Shown here piece after piece: positions 10,615 to 21,555 of a stretch of 64,000 bases of DNA. The notes beneath the pieces were generated by a model, which saw nothing but the letters and a program-made list of their open reading frames with translations, was not told where the DNA came from and searched no databases. Source of the stretch: Rhynochetos jubatus (taxonomy: Eukaryota; Chordata; Aves; Eurypygiformes; Rhynochetidae); the NCBI GenBank assembly GCA_027574665.1, contig CM050648.1, forward strand, positions 62,270,863 through 62,334,862, read 5' to 3'. The translations under genes were made by a program, and so were the position numbers. How positions within the stretch are numbered: the stretch's first letter is position 1; the number at the start of each line of letters is the position of its first letter.

Positions 10615-12720
10615 AAATGGCAGAAAATGGCAGAGTTCCATGAAACCTGATACAGACCGGACCAACTTTGTCACCAGGCTCCTGACAAAAAATTTGCCAA
10701 GACATGAGAAATTTGTGGACAACCCTCAGATTCAGGTCTAACATACATGTTGGTGTATCTTTTGGAGCAATTTGGATGTGCTCTAGTAATATACCACCAG
10801 ATTAATTAATTACATATGCATAGGTCTGGTTTTATATTACATGTTCATAAAAGGAAAAAGCATGGGAGACTGTTACTTAGGTTTCCTTAGCATGCAAAGG
10901 ATAATAAAATAGCTAGCAGTTTGGAACATGTTTGGTGAGTTACTTAAATAAAACATGCAATATTATTGTTATTTCTTTATCAATAACCTATCAATCAGCC
11001 ACACCAATAACCATGTACCATACTCCCTTAGTGCCATAGTTTCCAAGCACAATCCTCCCATAGTATCAAAATTGCCCACCTTCCTATTAGTCTTAAACTG
11101 TACTTCGGTATATGATCTATTTTTAATCTAGATTTGTACAGAATGCAGCACAATATTTTTCACAAAAATTTTCCAAGATACCACTACAGCAAAACACTTA
11201 TAATAACACTTTTGATTTATCCAGTGTGACAACAGGTATTCTTACTCTGTGCCTTGATAATATTTGTCCCAATGTATTCATTAACCAAGTAAAAGCATCA
11301 GTCATCAGGGTAAAAAACAGGTCTTTAAACACACGTCTTTATCAACTTGCCCTGCCACTTTTCAGTACTCCCTCTGCAGACCACTTACCTCACACACTTC
11401 TCTATACATCACAAATAGTCTTTTCCCCATCCATCCTTTTCTCTCCACAAAATTCCAAGGCATCAGAAAAATTGAATAGAGCAAACACTTTGCTCTTTGA
11501 AACTGCTCATGTTGTATTTTACAGATCCTTTCTTTGCATAATACTATGTACATATAACTCTCACCACGGAAAGATGCCACAAGTGTATGACAAAAGTGTA
11601 CTTAACTTTGTGATGAAAAAGTTAAGCTTTCTAGGCAAAGCTAGTTGGTCTTGTTCCCTTTCCCAGTGGAGAGAGACAGGTATCTCCAGGGGTAATTCTG
11701 TGTCTAAAAGACGGATAGAACCCACAGCAGTGCCCTTCTATTCCCACATTGCTGTAGAGCAAGCCTGGGAAGATTGCGTAGACTATATTTTACGTATAAA
11801 TTTTTATATAGCCAAAGTGTGTATTCCTACCTCTTGTGACTCTTTCTTCATGTGTCTTTATTCTATGTTCAGGATCCAGCCCTATCCCCATTAACCTAAA
11901 TTATCCCAGAACTATCATTTAGTGATAGCAAGACAAGATTTTCAGTAAACCACACTCCTCTCCCAAAGTGCCAGTGAAGATATTTGAATGATAAACTGCT
12001 CAGTTAAATAATCTCTACTAGATATAAATATATTTAACATTTTGTGTTTCCTGCTGCAGTAGAATATTCATTTCAATTAACTAGGAATGTAAATATGCTG
12101 AATATTCATTGAAATGTGAAATATTAAAACAACATTCTGACTTAATTTTTAAAAGTGTTAAAGACATTTCTAGAAATAAAGATTGATAGCATGCAAATCA
12201 CTGGCAGAAAGTTACTAGGAGTTTAATAGTAAAGCCGTTCGTCAGTGTCTGTGTCCCTAAACTCTTCCTTCTCACACATGCTCAAATAAAGGGTGGAATT
12301 GAACTGAGAATCGTTTCTCTGCCACGATTACACTGACCAGTGAAGACTAGTATCTGGGAATTATAAACCCCTCTATTACTTTATTACCTAGATGAAAGTT
12401 TTCAAGAAACCTTTTACCCTCTTCAGAAACAGTGAATCTCTTAGCTAAATGTGCATCTTCTGGCATCCCTTATGAGTTTCCTTCTTTCTCCATATTTCTA
12501 GTTATTAACTTTTGAATCATGTCCATTGTGTATGTCACAGTGGTCCACAGAGCATTTATGGCTTATTTTAGAAGTGCTTCTGGTTTTGATTCAAAAAGGC
12601 ACTGAAAATGTGTGCACTTCTGACTGCTTCTGTGTTGTTAATATTTGTAAGGACATCACTATTTTTTAAGAAGCTAGTGATTTTTAGGCTGCAATTGACA
12701 AATATTTTTAGGGCATATTC
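10615..12720. other. Unrecognised DNA with a chance 222-codon open frame
   Basis: No known repeat or gene. The open frame at 11226-11894 (+, 222 codons) is the longest in the window, but it shows no domain, signal peptide or repeat, and no splice or codon signal that I can see. I treat it as chance. From 12000 to 12220 is a patch rich in homeodomain/POU-like motifs, including an exact octamer ATGCAAAT at 12191-12198 and two copies of GAATATTCATT. See findings. Confidence 0.5.
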
Positions 12721-15700
12721 AGTTTCAAAGCAAAAGCAAAAAAAAAAAATTGTAACGCTTTGTTGGAGTGTTTCTTGTTATTAACAAGGTAAAAACAGCC
12801 ATAGTTTGTCATGTAGAAATATATCTTATACTCCAACAAGTCCACTAGAAAGGAAACTATAAACCCTGGTTTAAAATTAGGCTGAAATTTCTGTAAGATT
12901 ACTGCAGCATCATATATGGGTTTATGAGATCCCAAGATATAGCTATAAAGAATGATGAGTTCGGTGAAAAAAAACCCAAACATATATAACTCATTTTCTT
13001 TCCTGTCTGAATATCTGTAAATAGGTAGAGGATACCTAAATCTATTGTTTCTGTAAATCAGTGTGTGTGCAGTGATATACACAAATACCTTTTTCCTACC
13101 CTCCTGTCAAAAAAAGACAAACCACCCAAAACAGAAGCGAATCTTATACTACATGGGAGAGCAGGAAATCAAAACTATGTTGATTTTATAGCATATTCAT
13201 AGTATACAAGTAAGCTGAGACCACAGCAAAAGTAAAGCCTGTCAAAGTGTTAATAATATACTCTTCGCAAGCAGTCTTAGCTCTCTCTACAGTAAAACAT
13301 TTCAAATATACTGGCAAAGTTTAACATGAGGACAAGTATCAATAGGTTTCCTCAGAGACTAGAAAAGACACTTATGGGGATGAGGTGTTAAGATTTTCTC
13401 TGTGGATTCACTGTGGTATTCTTTCCACATTCCCATTTTCTTTCCCCTCATCTCTCTCACTGGAGAACTATCTATATGGTTCTCCTTCCTCTATGGACCT
13501 TGTACCGATGTGTGAAACAGGAAGACGTGGTTCTTACTGCTGCACCAAACAACACGTCAATTCTAGCTTCATTACTAGCTCAAATCTTATGCCACATTTA
13601 TCAGCATGTTAGCCACGGTTAATTAGTCTACATTTTAACAACTTAGGACCCATTCATGGTCTGTGTGTCAGTGCAAAAGGCATGCAAAAACCAAAGAGAA
13701 AGCTTGACTGTAAAGGAAATTCAGTAATTCCTGAATTGTGTGCTTCCCTCATCTTTCTAGACAGGGTATGTTCCTTACCGACAAGATTTATTTATTTTAA
13801 AAATAAATTTTAAAAAAAGCAGTGTAGCGATACTGACTCTTATTTATGGGACATCATAAATCATTCTGCTGTCAGCATTTCGCATAGTAAGAAGAAAGAA
13901 CTGAACTAGTCAGTGTGTACCAAAAACCTTCCCATCTGTGGTGCTCAGTTGTCATTGCTATTGTGAAGTCAGGGCAAGTCACTGAAATGGACCTTTTAAC
14001 AGAAAATGCTTTACTGGAAATTCACTTTCCACTAGCTGCCACAAAGAATCAGATGATGGTTCTGAGTGCTCACAAGATGACTACAACATGGCTGTTACAA
14101 AAGGGCATTTTTGACCACGGAGCAATCAAAAAAAAAGAAGTGTCATTTTAGAGTAATGCATACCTGAGCAAGTTTTCTAAGAGTATCTTGTGAAGACCTG
14201 TGATATCTGAAAGGATATCATTGGTGCCCCACTGCACTTAAGTTTCAGCCTTTCTCACAAGGACCTTCATTCCTCTCTGAAACTGTTTTCTATGAAGTTG
14301 GCTGGTATGTTTCTGGCAGTAAGTGAAAAATTCCATTTTAACTCATCTAACAGTCATCTCAGTGACAGCAAAATAAACTATTGAAAGTCCATACAGTTAC
14401 GTAATTCATTTCGGTTTTGGGGTTTTTTTCTTCATTTTCTTCTTTTTCAGAAGTTTTTCTATGTATGAAATGTGTCAAATTCTGAATTTGTTAGTTTTAT
14501 GATAACAGCATATAACTTAACCCTAACTTCCTTTAATTAAAAGTTAAATGCAGCAGAGGTGAATCTAAACATTCTCACGTCTTTTAGAATGATTGTTTTC
14601 TGTACAATCAAAAGAGCCATATAGGGAGAATCACAAAGTTAAACAGCTGGGCTTAATGTGATGGCCACTTCTTGCTCTCAGGTCTCTTGCTTGCATCGTG
14701 TGGTTGGCTGCCATATTGTGGTGCTTGCACTTGGACAAACCATTGTTCAGGACACTTTTAGGTCTAAGTACTGTAAGTATTCAGTTTGACTGCTGCTGGA
14801 GCCTTAAGTGTGAACCTCCCAGGAGACACACAGTCTAAGAGAGAGGTTAATCCTGTGGCATTTTGGATAGAACAAGAGAGCAACAAAAGGGCAGATGGGA
14901 ACAGGGAGTCAGGAAGGCAAGTGAGAAGTAGCATGGTGGCAAAGAGAAGAGAAAATAATTTTGCAAGAACTTGAAAAGATCGAACAGCAATTTATTCAAA
15001 TGAAAGCTCTGAATTCAGTTCTCTTTTAGTTCCACCCACTCTGCTGTAATATTCTGTCTGACAATTAAAGGACTGTCACACCCCCGTGCCAAAACTTGAG
15101 AAAGTCTAAAAGAGAGAAGCCACATTTTAGCATAGATAAAATTTGTCAGAGCCAGCATATCCTTGGGCAGTTCCTAATACAGCATTTTTAAACCCCTGAA
15201 TATGAGAATATAAACCAAATAAACATCCTGCCTGTTTTGATCCAAACCAACCAACCAGCCAAGAAAACAAAACTACTGAATCACCAGCTACAGATTCCAA
15301 ACAAGAAATGTAAGGGCATTGTAGTGATGACTAGCTAGAATATAAAAAGCAACATAAAAGAAGATAGTAAACAATTGTAAAAGTTAATCAGCTCCTTATA
15401 ACCATTTACACATTTATCATTACGCTCCTTTACGTTAGCAGAGCTGAGTTAATGTTGACTCTTTCAGAGTTATCAAAGTATATTAAAAATTATAAATAAA
15501 AAAATTACTGATATATTATATAACCTCATTGTTTAGTTCATGTATCTATTTAAAAGTAAAGAATGGTGATAGTGCTCCCCCTAAAAAGGAAATCTCTACA
15601 AGTATAACCCCTCAAAATTCAAACATATTAAGGTTATGCTAAATATTCCTGACATTTTAAAAAAGGCAGAGGTGGGGAGATGGGGCAGGGAGTGTATTCC

Positions 15701-16379
15701 AATATGCACTCCTAAACTACATAATATTTCCTTACAAGAAACAGATCATTCCTTGCAGATCTGCTCAAAAATATCACTATTCTGACATTCTGGTTCATTT
15801 TTTAATGAGTGCAGATAAGTATGTTTAAGGTATTTGTCTTGAATCTGGAATTCATTTGTGTATTGCACTGATGACTGTCAGAAAAACAGACCTTCTTTTA
15901 AAAAAAAGTCAATCTTTAGAGAAAAATTTCACCCTTTATATCAGAAATTACAACCTTAAAGTGACTGGGGTTTAATTCCGTGTGTGAAGAAGTTTCTCTT
16001 GTTTATTCAGTCTAAGTATGAAAGCTGTGATCTGGGTGCTAAGCAGTAACAAATTAGGTCTTTTCCTCCTGAAGGATTTCCACTGAATGAAACTACAAAA
16101 ACCTTCCACATATTTTCCTTAAAAGTATTTATTAACCTTGTCCCAGGAAGTAGCAGTATCCAAGAGGTAAGTGATAGCGGTATACACCAATATCAGGCTT
16201 TGTAAATTGAATCCCAGGTGCTTCGTTGTAAAACCTTTTCTTATATATAGCATGAACAAACCATTGAAATTACTATTGACACATCCTTTAAAAAGGAAGG
16301 GTGATAGATCACACTTCCATAATTATAGGGACACCTGACTTTAATCAATAAGAGGCAAATTTTATCCAGACTAATGCTG
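12721..16379. other. Unrecognised non-coding DNA
   Basis: No gene or repeat family was recognised. The minus-strand frame at 12708-13082 (124 codons) is rich in F, Y and K and starts beside an A-run, which suggests AT-rich non-coding DNA. A possible splice donor (AGAG|GTAAGTGAT at 16163-16171) follows a weak acceptor ending at 16146, which would give a 20-nt exon. This is not supported enough to call. Confidence 0.5.
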
Positions 16380-17005
16380 AAGTTGCTATTCAATCATAAG
16401 AGCTGTCATTTCACTTGAAAATTATTATGGATTCCATGATAAATGAAACATCATGAGAAAGATCCATTAAACTTGACAAATTCAAGAGGAGTGCCAAGAA
16501 AACAACACAAATCAATATTTGATATTTATCAGTTTGACAAAAAGCATTTGATAGTGTGCAGGAGAGGCTCATGAACAGTCATGGCTGGATAAGCTTTGTT
16601 CCTAAAAACATAGTCATATAATGCCTCATCTTCACAATGTCATGTACAAAAAGATAATCTTCGAGAGGCAAATCTAAATGACATGGCCTACCCTCAGCAG
16701 TGTCAGGTATGTCTATGCTGTTGCCCTACATTTAATATCTTTTCAGTTTTGTCAAATAGCAGGGAGATCAGACCTCAGTGCATCTGCTGTCTATGATTCA
16801 GATGGCAGACTGTATGAACTTTGCAAAGGGCAAGTCAAAGCCAAATACTACAGCATCTATTAACAATGTTTTGCTAATGACTGTGAAGTACAAATAGCTT
16901 ATTCGTAGACAGTGTCCTTAATCATTCCTCTGAATTGTTCAAAGCACTGAACAATTTATGGCCCAAATCGTGACTGGCTTGTAAGTAGCATGGGGGCACA
17001 AAAGC
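16380..17005 (+). mobile_element. Decayed LINE reverse-transcriptase relic, clade not CR1-like
   Basis: With frameshifts allowed, the plus strand translates in order to pieces of a non-LTR reverse transcriptase. These are a YGF-type block (about 16426-16436), QEECQENN (about 16480-16505, like the QEKCxEQN upstream of motif A), then 'gcatttgatagtgtgca' (16546-16562, motif A AFDSV) and LHNVMYKK (about 16630-16655, like FHDxMxxxV). A decayed CVLAPTLF-like block follows (about 16705-16745). Then come DGRLYELCKGQVKAK (16801-16845) and FANDCEVQIAYS (16871-16906), where the catalytic FADD has become FAND. CR1 copies in this window have FTDDTKLG at that point, so this is probably another LINE clade. 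Many stops and indels make it old and dead. The limits are estimated. Confidence 0.5.
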
Positions 17006-17860
17006 CCCGAAGGATAAATAAACTAGTTTTGCTTTCAGTTTTGTGATCCTGAATACAGTCAGAAGCAGTGCTCTAGGTATGAAAGTGAAAGTTGATCAGA
17101 AGCCAAATATTTTATACAAATAACTTTCTCCTGCATTGGTTCCCCCTTTCTCTTCCTACCAATGTCCCAAGCCACAGTAAAACCTTGGGTGGCTGCTTTA
17201 AACTGAGAAAAGTGGATATAAAGATCATCTAGATGAACATGAAAGGAGGGAAGTGGTCCAGTGGTCTCATGGACAGCTCCAGTGTTAGCCCTGATGATAA
17301 CCAGGAACATCTCACGCATCAGGATACTGGAAGCACCAGCATAATGCAATGCTCTGCCTACAGCGTGTCCTCATGATTCAGCTGCTGTGGTCAGCAGTCC
17401 ACTTCTGCAGAGTGATAGAAATGTGAAGGACAGTCACTGCTCTCACTATCATCAATTTTTCTTCTCCTTCAGGATGTAGAATGTCCTACACCACTTCATA
17501 ATTAATATAACATGCTGCAGTCGAATTAGAAGGGTCTAATAAAGAGTGTGTGCACATGTAATATATGCATGTGATGGTTTGATATAAATAGCCTGATTGT
17601 GTGCTGTAGTTTCATGTACCTAGGCCAGGAACTAGAGTATTTTAGCACTTAAGTGTAGTAGCTGTACAGCCATGATCACCCCACTGCTGCCACAAACACA
17701 CTGCAGCACTTGGGCTATCCAGTTTAAAAACAAGATTAGGCAGCCCTGCCTTTGCTGTATATTCTCACCATTAGTTTGTACACTTGTTGCACAAAATGCG
17801 TTTATCAGATCACTTACCAACACTATATAATCAGTGGCTACTAAAAATTATTCACTGCTG
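17006..17860. other. Unrecognised non-coding DNA between LINE relic and LTR
   Basis: No gene was seen. The first few hundred bases might be the 3' end of the LINE relic upstream, but no motif shows it. The 96-codon minus-strand frame at 17059-17349 has no recognisable domain. Confidence 0.5.
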
Positions 17861-18182
17861 TGCTGGTTTCAGGCAAGAAAGAGCTGTTTTTCTCCACAGT
17901 TCAGATAGCTGGCGCAGGCTGGCCAAAGGATTATTTCATTCCATGGCACACAAGGCTCAGGGCACATGCCCAGTACTTAGGTGGGAAGTGGCCTGGTGAG
18001 ATCGTTAAGACTTTTGCTAGCATCTTAGCTTGGTCATTAGCTCCTTGGTTAGCTCTTGGCGCAGTTGATAGCAGTGGGGACAGTTCATTCGTTAGTGGGT
18101 TGGGAGGTTGGCTGTTTTTTTCCCCTGTCATGTTGTCATCCTGGGACTCTGGCTCTGGGGGCTCTCAGACTCAGACTATAGC
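17861..18182 (+). mobile_element. Truncated LTR, same family as the one at 10165
   Basis: It starts TGCTGGTTTCAGGCA, as in the LTR at 10165, and follows it through 'caggctggccaaagga' (17917-17932 here), a 'tatttcatt' block, 'ggctcag.gcac' and 'aagtggcctg' (17989-17998). The two then diverge. This copy carries about 100 extra bases (18000-18110) before an 'actctggctctggggg' block. The 3' part with the ATTAAA signal and the 'ttaaaccacaaca' end is missing, so no target duplication can be read. The 134-codon open frame across it is accidental. The orientation is the same as the first copy. Confidence 0.7.
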
Positions 18183-20096
18183 AGTTTCAGGTAGGGTTAT
18201 TGATAATTTTGTCCTATTTTCACTAATTTCTGATCTTCACTTCTTTAGCAGAGGAAACATCTAAGTGAAAATTTACCATTTCCCTCAGCTTCCTACTTTG
18301 CCTGATCTATGAAATTTTGTGTGGTCTAGTAAACAGAAAAGCAAAAGATGAGGAAACAACCCATGCATTTAACAGTAAGTAGATTAGTCAAAGACTCAGA
18401 AATGGGACTATCCTGTTCTCAGTGGGTTCTAATCCCTCATTAGTTCATCTTAGACCTCTGTCCACACAACACTGTGTCATACCAGTGAGGTATTTCTAGA
18501 CTAAATTTGGAAAACATTAAAATTTATAATTTTAAAATAATAGAAAGGTTTTGAGGTAGGAAAGATGGCACAGAGGAGTGAGAGAAGAAAATCTCTTTTC
18601 CAGAAAACTGAAAAGGCCAGGAGCTTGGAGAAAACTCATTGTATAATAGGTCAAAACTTCTTTTTTAAACCTAAATCCAAATTGATTTCAATGCAAAGCA
18701 ATAATTTTTCTTTCAGTATTTTCAAATGTTTAATTTCAAAAGTAATAAATTTGTATTCTGAAAGAATTACTAGAATTATTTTCTCTTTTCAAAGCAAAAC
18801 TGTCAGATATTTCAAACTTGATCTAAATCAAGCATTTTGCAAAACCACCTCTAACTTTTAGTCTTGATGAGTCACTATTTCCTAAGACAGGTGCACAGAA
18901 ACATCTTGTCAGCTCCAGTTGGCCACGAAGGTTGCAGTGAACTGGCTGTCTAAAGACTAGAGGAATTCTTCTGTTCCTTGTGCCTTTGAAGAAAACACTT
19001 CCCATGACAAAAATGTGTGTGGTCAAAGTGTCGTAAAAATTCAATTTTCCCCTCACTTTAATCTGCATGCAGTCAAAAACTGACCTGAAGGAGAAGAGCC
19101 TCTTATGTCACTAAGTGATCTGTATGCACTTCTTTAACTGTAAAGGGGCTAAAAATTAAGGTTTGCTTCCATTTGTTAAGTATATTGATACCCAAATATT
19201 CAAGCAATGATTCTGAAGCCTCAGTTGTCTCTTTTCAAACTTGAAATATCCTAAATGGATGTGATTTTCTAACACTCATGCTTTTTCAAAACACAGTGCA
19301 TCAGAAAAGCAAGATTGCTAGTTGCTTGGAAGAAACCTTGTGTGCTACGCTGGAAGGAAACAGTTGAACTCCTAAAGTATCTAAAGGCTAAATAGAAAAG
19401 CCAGACAGACATCAGATTAACAGCCAAAGACAATTTAAATAGCAGTTAGAAATTCTGCTTCCTTTCTTTCTTCAGTGTCAGTCCACAACTTAATAAGACT
19501 ATGAAAAATTTTCAGAATTGGGCTTGGAGAATAAAGAGGAAGACAAACTTAAAATTATGTCACTTCACCTGTTAGATAAAATAAAAAGCAACACTGTCAG
19601 GTGTTTTCATTTTTGTAATGGATTAAAAGCGGACAAAACAAAAATTAAATGTTTGGAAATAAATGAAAAAGAAAAACCATTTCACTAGAATAAAATTTGG
19701 TTTAGTTTCATCACTGAGAAAAGATGTTTTAAAGTTTTTATCATAGTTCTCAATAGAATACTTTTCTCACAGGTCTTGAATCTTCTCATGGGATATGAAC
19801 CAAGGTAAGTATTACTGCTGAAATTCAAAGTCCTTTGCACTTGAAATTCATTGGCTTTGCAATGGGAAATGTCAGTTGAAACCTACCTGCTCCTGTATCG
19901 AAGCAGCAGAAATTTAGAAACTCTTATGTCCCTTTCTCCTTTTAGAGTACACCTTAAATATGCTATCTGTATTATATTTAAATGCAAATCTTAGAAGAAA
20001 GAAGCATCTTCATTTCACCAGTACCTTTATGACAACCTCTTAGGCTCCACATTTTACTAGCTGTATGGTCATCTTATATCTTGCATTGTCATCTCA
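18183..20096. other. Unrecognised non-coding DNA
   Basis: No gene or repeat family was recognised. A 32-base segment at 19773-19804 is bounded by a pyrimidine-rich acceptor ('cttttctcacag') and a full-consensus donor (AAG|GTAAGTATT) and is open in one frame. It is listed under findings as a microexon-like lead only. Confidence 0.5.
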
Positions 20097-20192
20097 AACC
20101 CTGATCCAGTTCAGCAAGATCTCTGAAGTGCAACACTATTTCTGGAACCTGAACATAAGCACGTGCTGCTTTGCTGAGCTTAAAACCTACAA
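20097..20192. repeat. Possible decayed palindromic interspersed repeat
   Basis: The left end reads 'ccctgatccag..cagcaag' and the right end 'taagcacgtgctgctttgct' followed by 'gagctt'. Reverse-complementing the left arm gives 'cttgctgaactgg', which resembles the right arm 'tttgctgagctta'. The arrangement recalls short palindromic non-autonomous elements common in reptile and bird genomes that contain 'taagcacgtgctt' and 'ctttgctgg' blocks. The assignment is from memory and the copy is very worn. Confidence 0.3.
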
Positions 20193-21524
20193 ATGGACCC
20201 GAAGCACAAGAAGCAGTAAAAATAGAGGCTTTGGCTGTCCACCAGCCCAAAGGTTCATAGTTTCATTGAGACACAGCACATACTCTATTTCAATATGGTC
20301 AATATTTCTGACCTAAACACTGACGGTATTAATCTTTGCACGTTGTTGCTTAGCAAACAATTAAGTGAATGTCTGAGGGAAGAAATTTTTAGTTCCTCCT
20401 GGCTGACTCCTTTTAAATTCTCCTCTCTTTTTCACTTTTGTGTGTGAAGAATTTACCCACAGTAAATTGGAGCAAGCCATGAAAGAAGAAAATAACGCTA
20501 TTAATCTACCAGTTTATTTCCAAGAACAGAAGCGAGCTTTTTGTAGAAGTGTAAGATACTCAACTGACTTTTAACAGGAAAAATATATCAAAGGCAGCAC
20601 TTAAAAATAATCTGATTTTACTTACTCTTTTGAAAGATTATGCATCATGTATTTTTGCTGCACAGTTGGAAGATATCCGGGTCTTGAATACTGCAGAGCA
20701 AACACTTTACTGACTGAACAGTCAACAGAAGATCAAGGTTAGAGTTCAGACAGATATAGTGACAACACCCATACCAACAAACCCTGTGACCTTCTTCAAA
20801 ACCATATCACAGGAAACTCAAGTGCCATGACAAAATGTTACTTTCCACCAACAGCATGAAGTTCCTATATTCCAATATGTTTTATCTGTCATTCTTGTAA
20901 TTAACACGGAATATTTGCAAATCATGGCAATAGCCACCTTTTCTAGAACAGTCTGTCACCAAAAGAGTTAATCTCTGGTGACAATTTTACTTTGAAGTTT
21001 TCATATCATTCGATGATTTGGAGAAAGCATGTCACACTATGCAGCCTTAGGAACACTGGAACTGAGATGAGGGATAGATTTATTACTTGGGACTTAAACT
21101 AAATTTATTTTGTTGGAAATTATGCAGATCTGAAGATCACAGATTAGTGGTTGACTTCTGTCTCATCAGCATCTTTCTCTTCAGAACTTTTTCATGGCTT
21201 CCTCAGACAGCCAGGTCAGAATGTTCTTTTACTAAAAATGATATATTACATGTCACTCTAAATATCCTAGTAAGAGTTTCTGTTGGAAGAATTTCCAGCA
21301 ATATCTGCAGTTCTTCCATCTTCTCAAAGTCATTAATTGCTCATGACTTTCCAGTTCTCAAAGTTCCCTAGAAAGTGTAATATCAGCACATCTTGACCAT
21401 GAACTTGAACTGCATTGCAGGACAAGAAGGTATATGGTTGTTTATCATTCTTTGAATAACCTCAGAGTGTGAATTAGGGACTGAATTTCACATATTTGTT
21501 ACCTCTACTGCTATCCTGGCATAC
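20193..21524. other. Unrecognised non-coding DNA
   Basis: No gene, RNA or repeat was recognised. The frame at 21087-21371 (94 codons, +) has no domain. Confidence 0.6.

Positions 21525-21550
<26 letters not shown>
21525..21550. repeat. Poly(A) run of 26
   Basis: A pure A homopolymer. The preceding 300 bases do not look like a processed pseudogene or a SINE, and no flanking direct repeat was found by eye. I read it as a microsatellite, not a retroposon tail. Confidence 0.9.

Positions 21551-21555
<5 letters not shown>

Noticed and set aside
11226..11894. 222-codon open frame, the longest in the window
   Set aside because: No domain, no known family, an amino-acid mix like random translation, no exon context and a same-region frame on the other strand. 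One frame of this size is plausible by chance in 64 kb.
16147..16166. 20-nt exon before a good donor GAG|GTAAGTGAT
   Set aside because: The acceptor is weak and the exon would be very short. Strong donors alone occur often by chance.
10165..18182. A single provirus with LTRs at 10165 and 17861
   Set aside because: The spacing (about 7.3 kb) and same orientation fit, but the first LTR has its own flanking ACCATC repeat on both sides. The sequence between shows no gag, pol or env and contains an old LINE relic, and the LTRs differ strongly. They are two separate insertions.
17860..18264. 134-codon frame across the second LTR
   Set aside because: LTRs do not encode proteins in this family. The frame is accidental.
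21525..21550. Poly(A) tail of a processed pseudogene
   Set aside because: No gene-like sequence precedes it and no flanking duplication was found.
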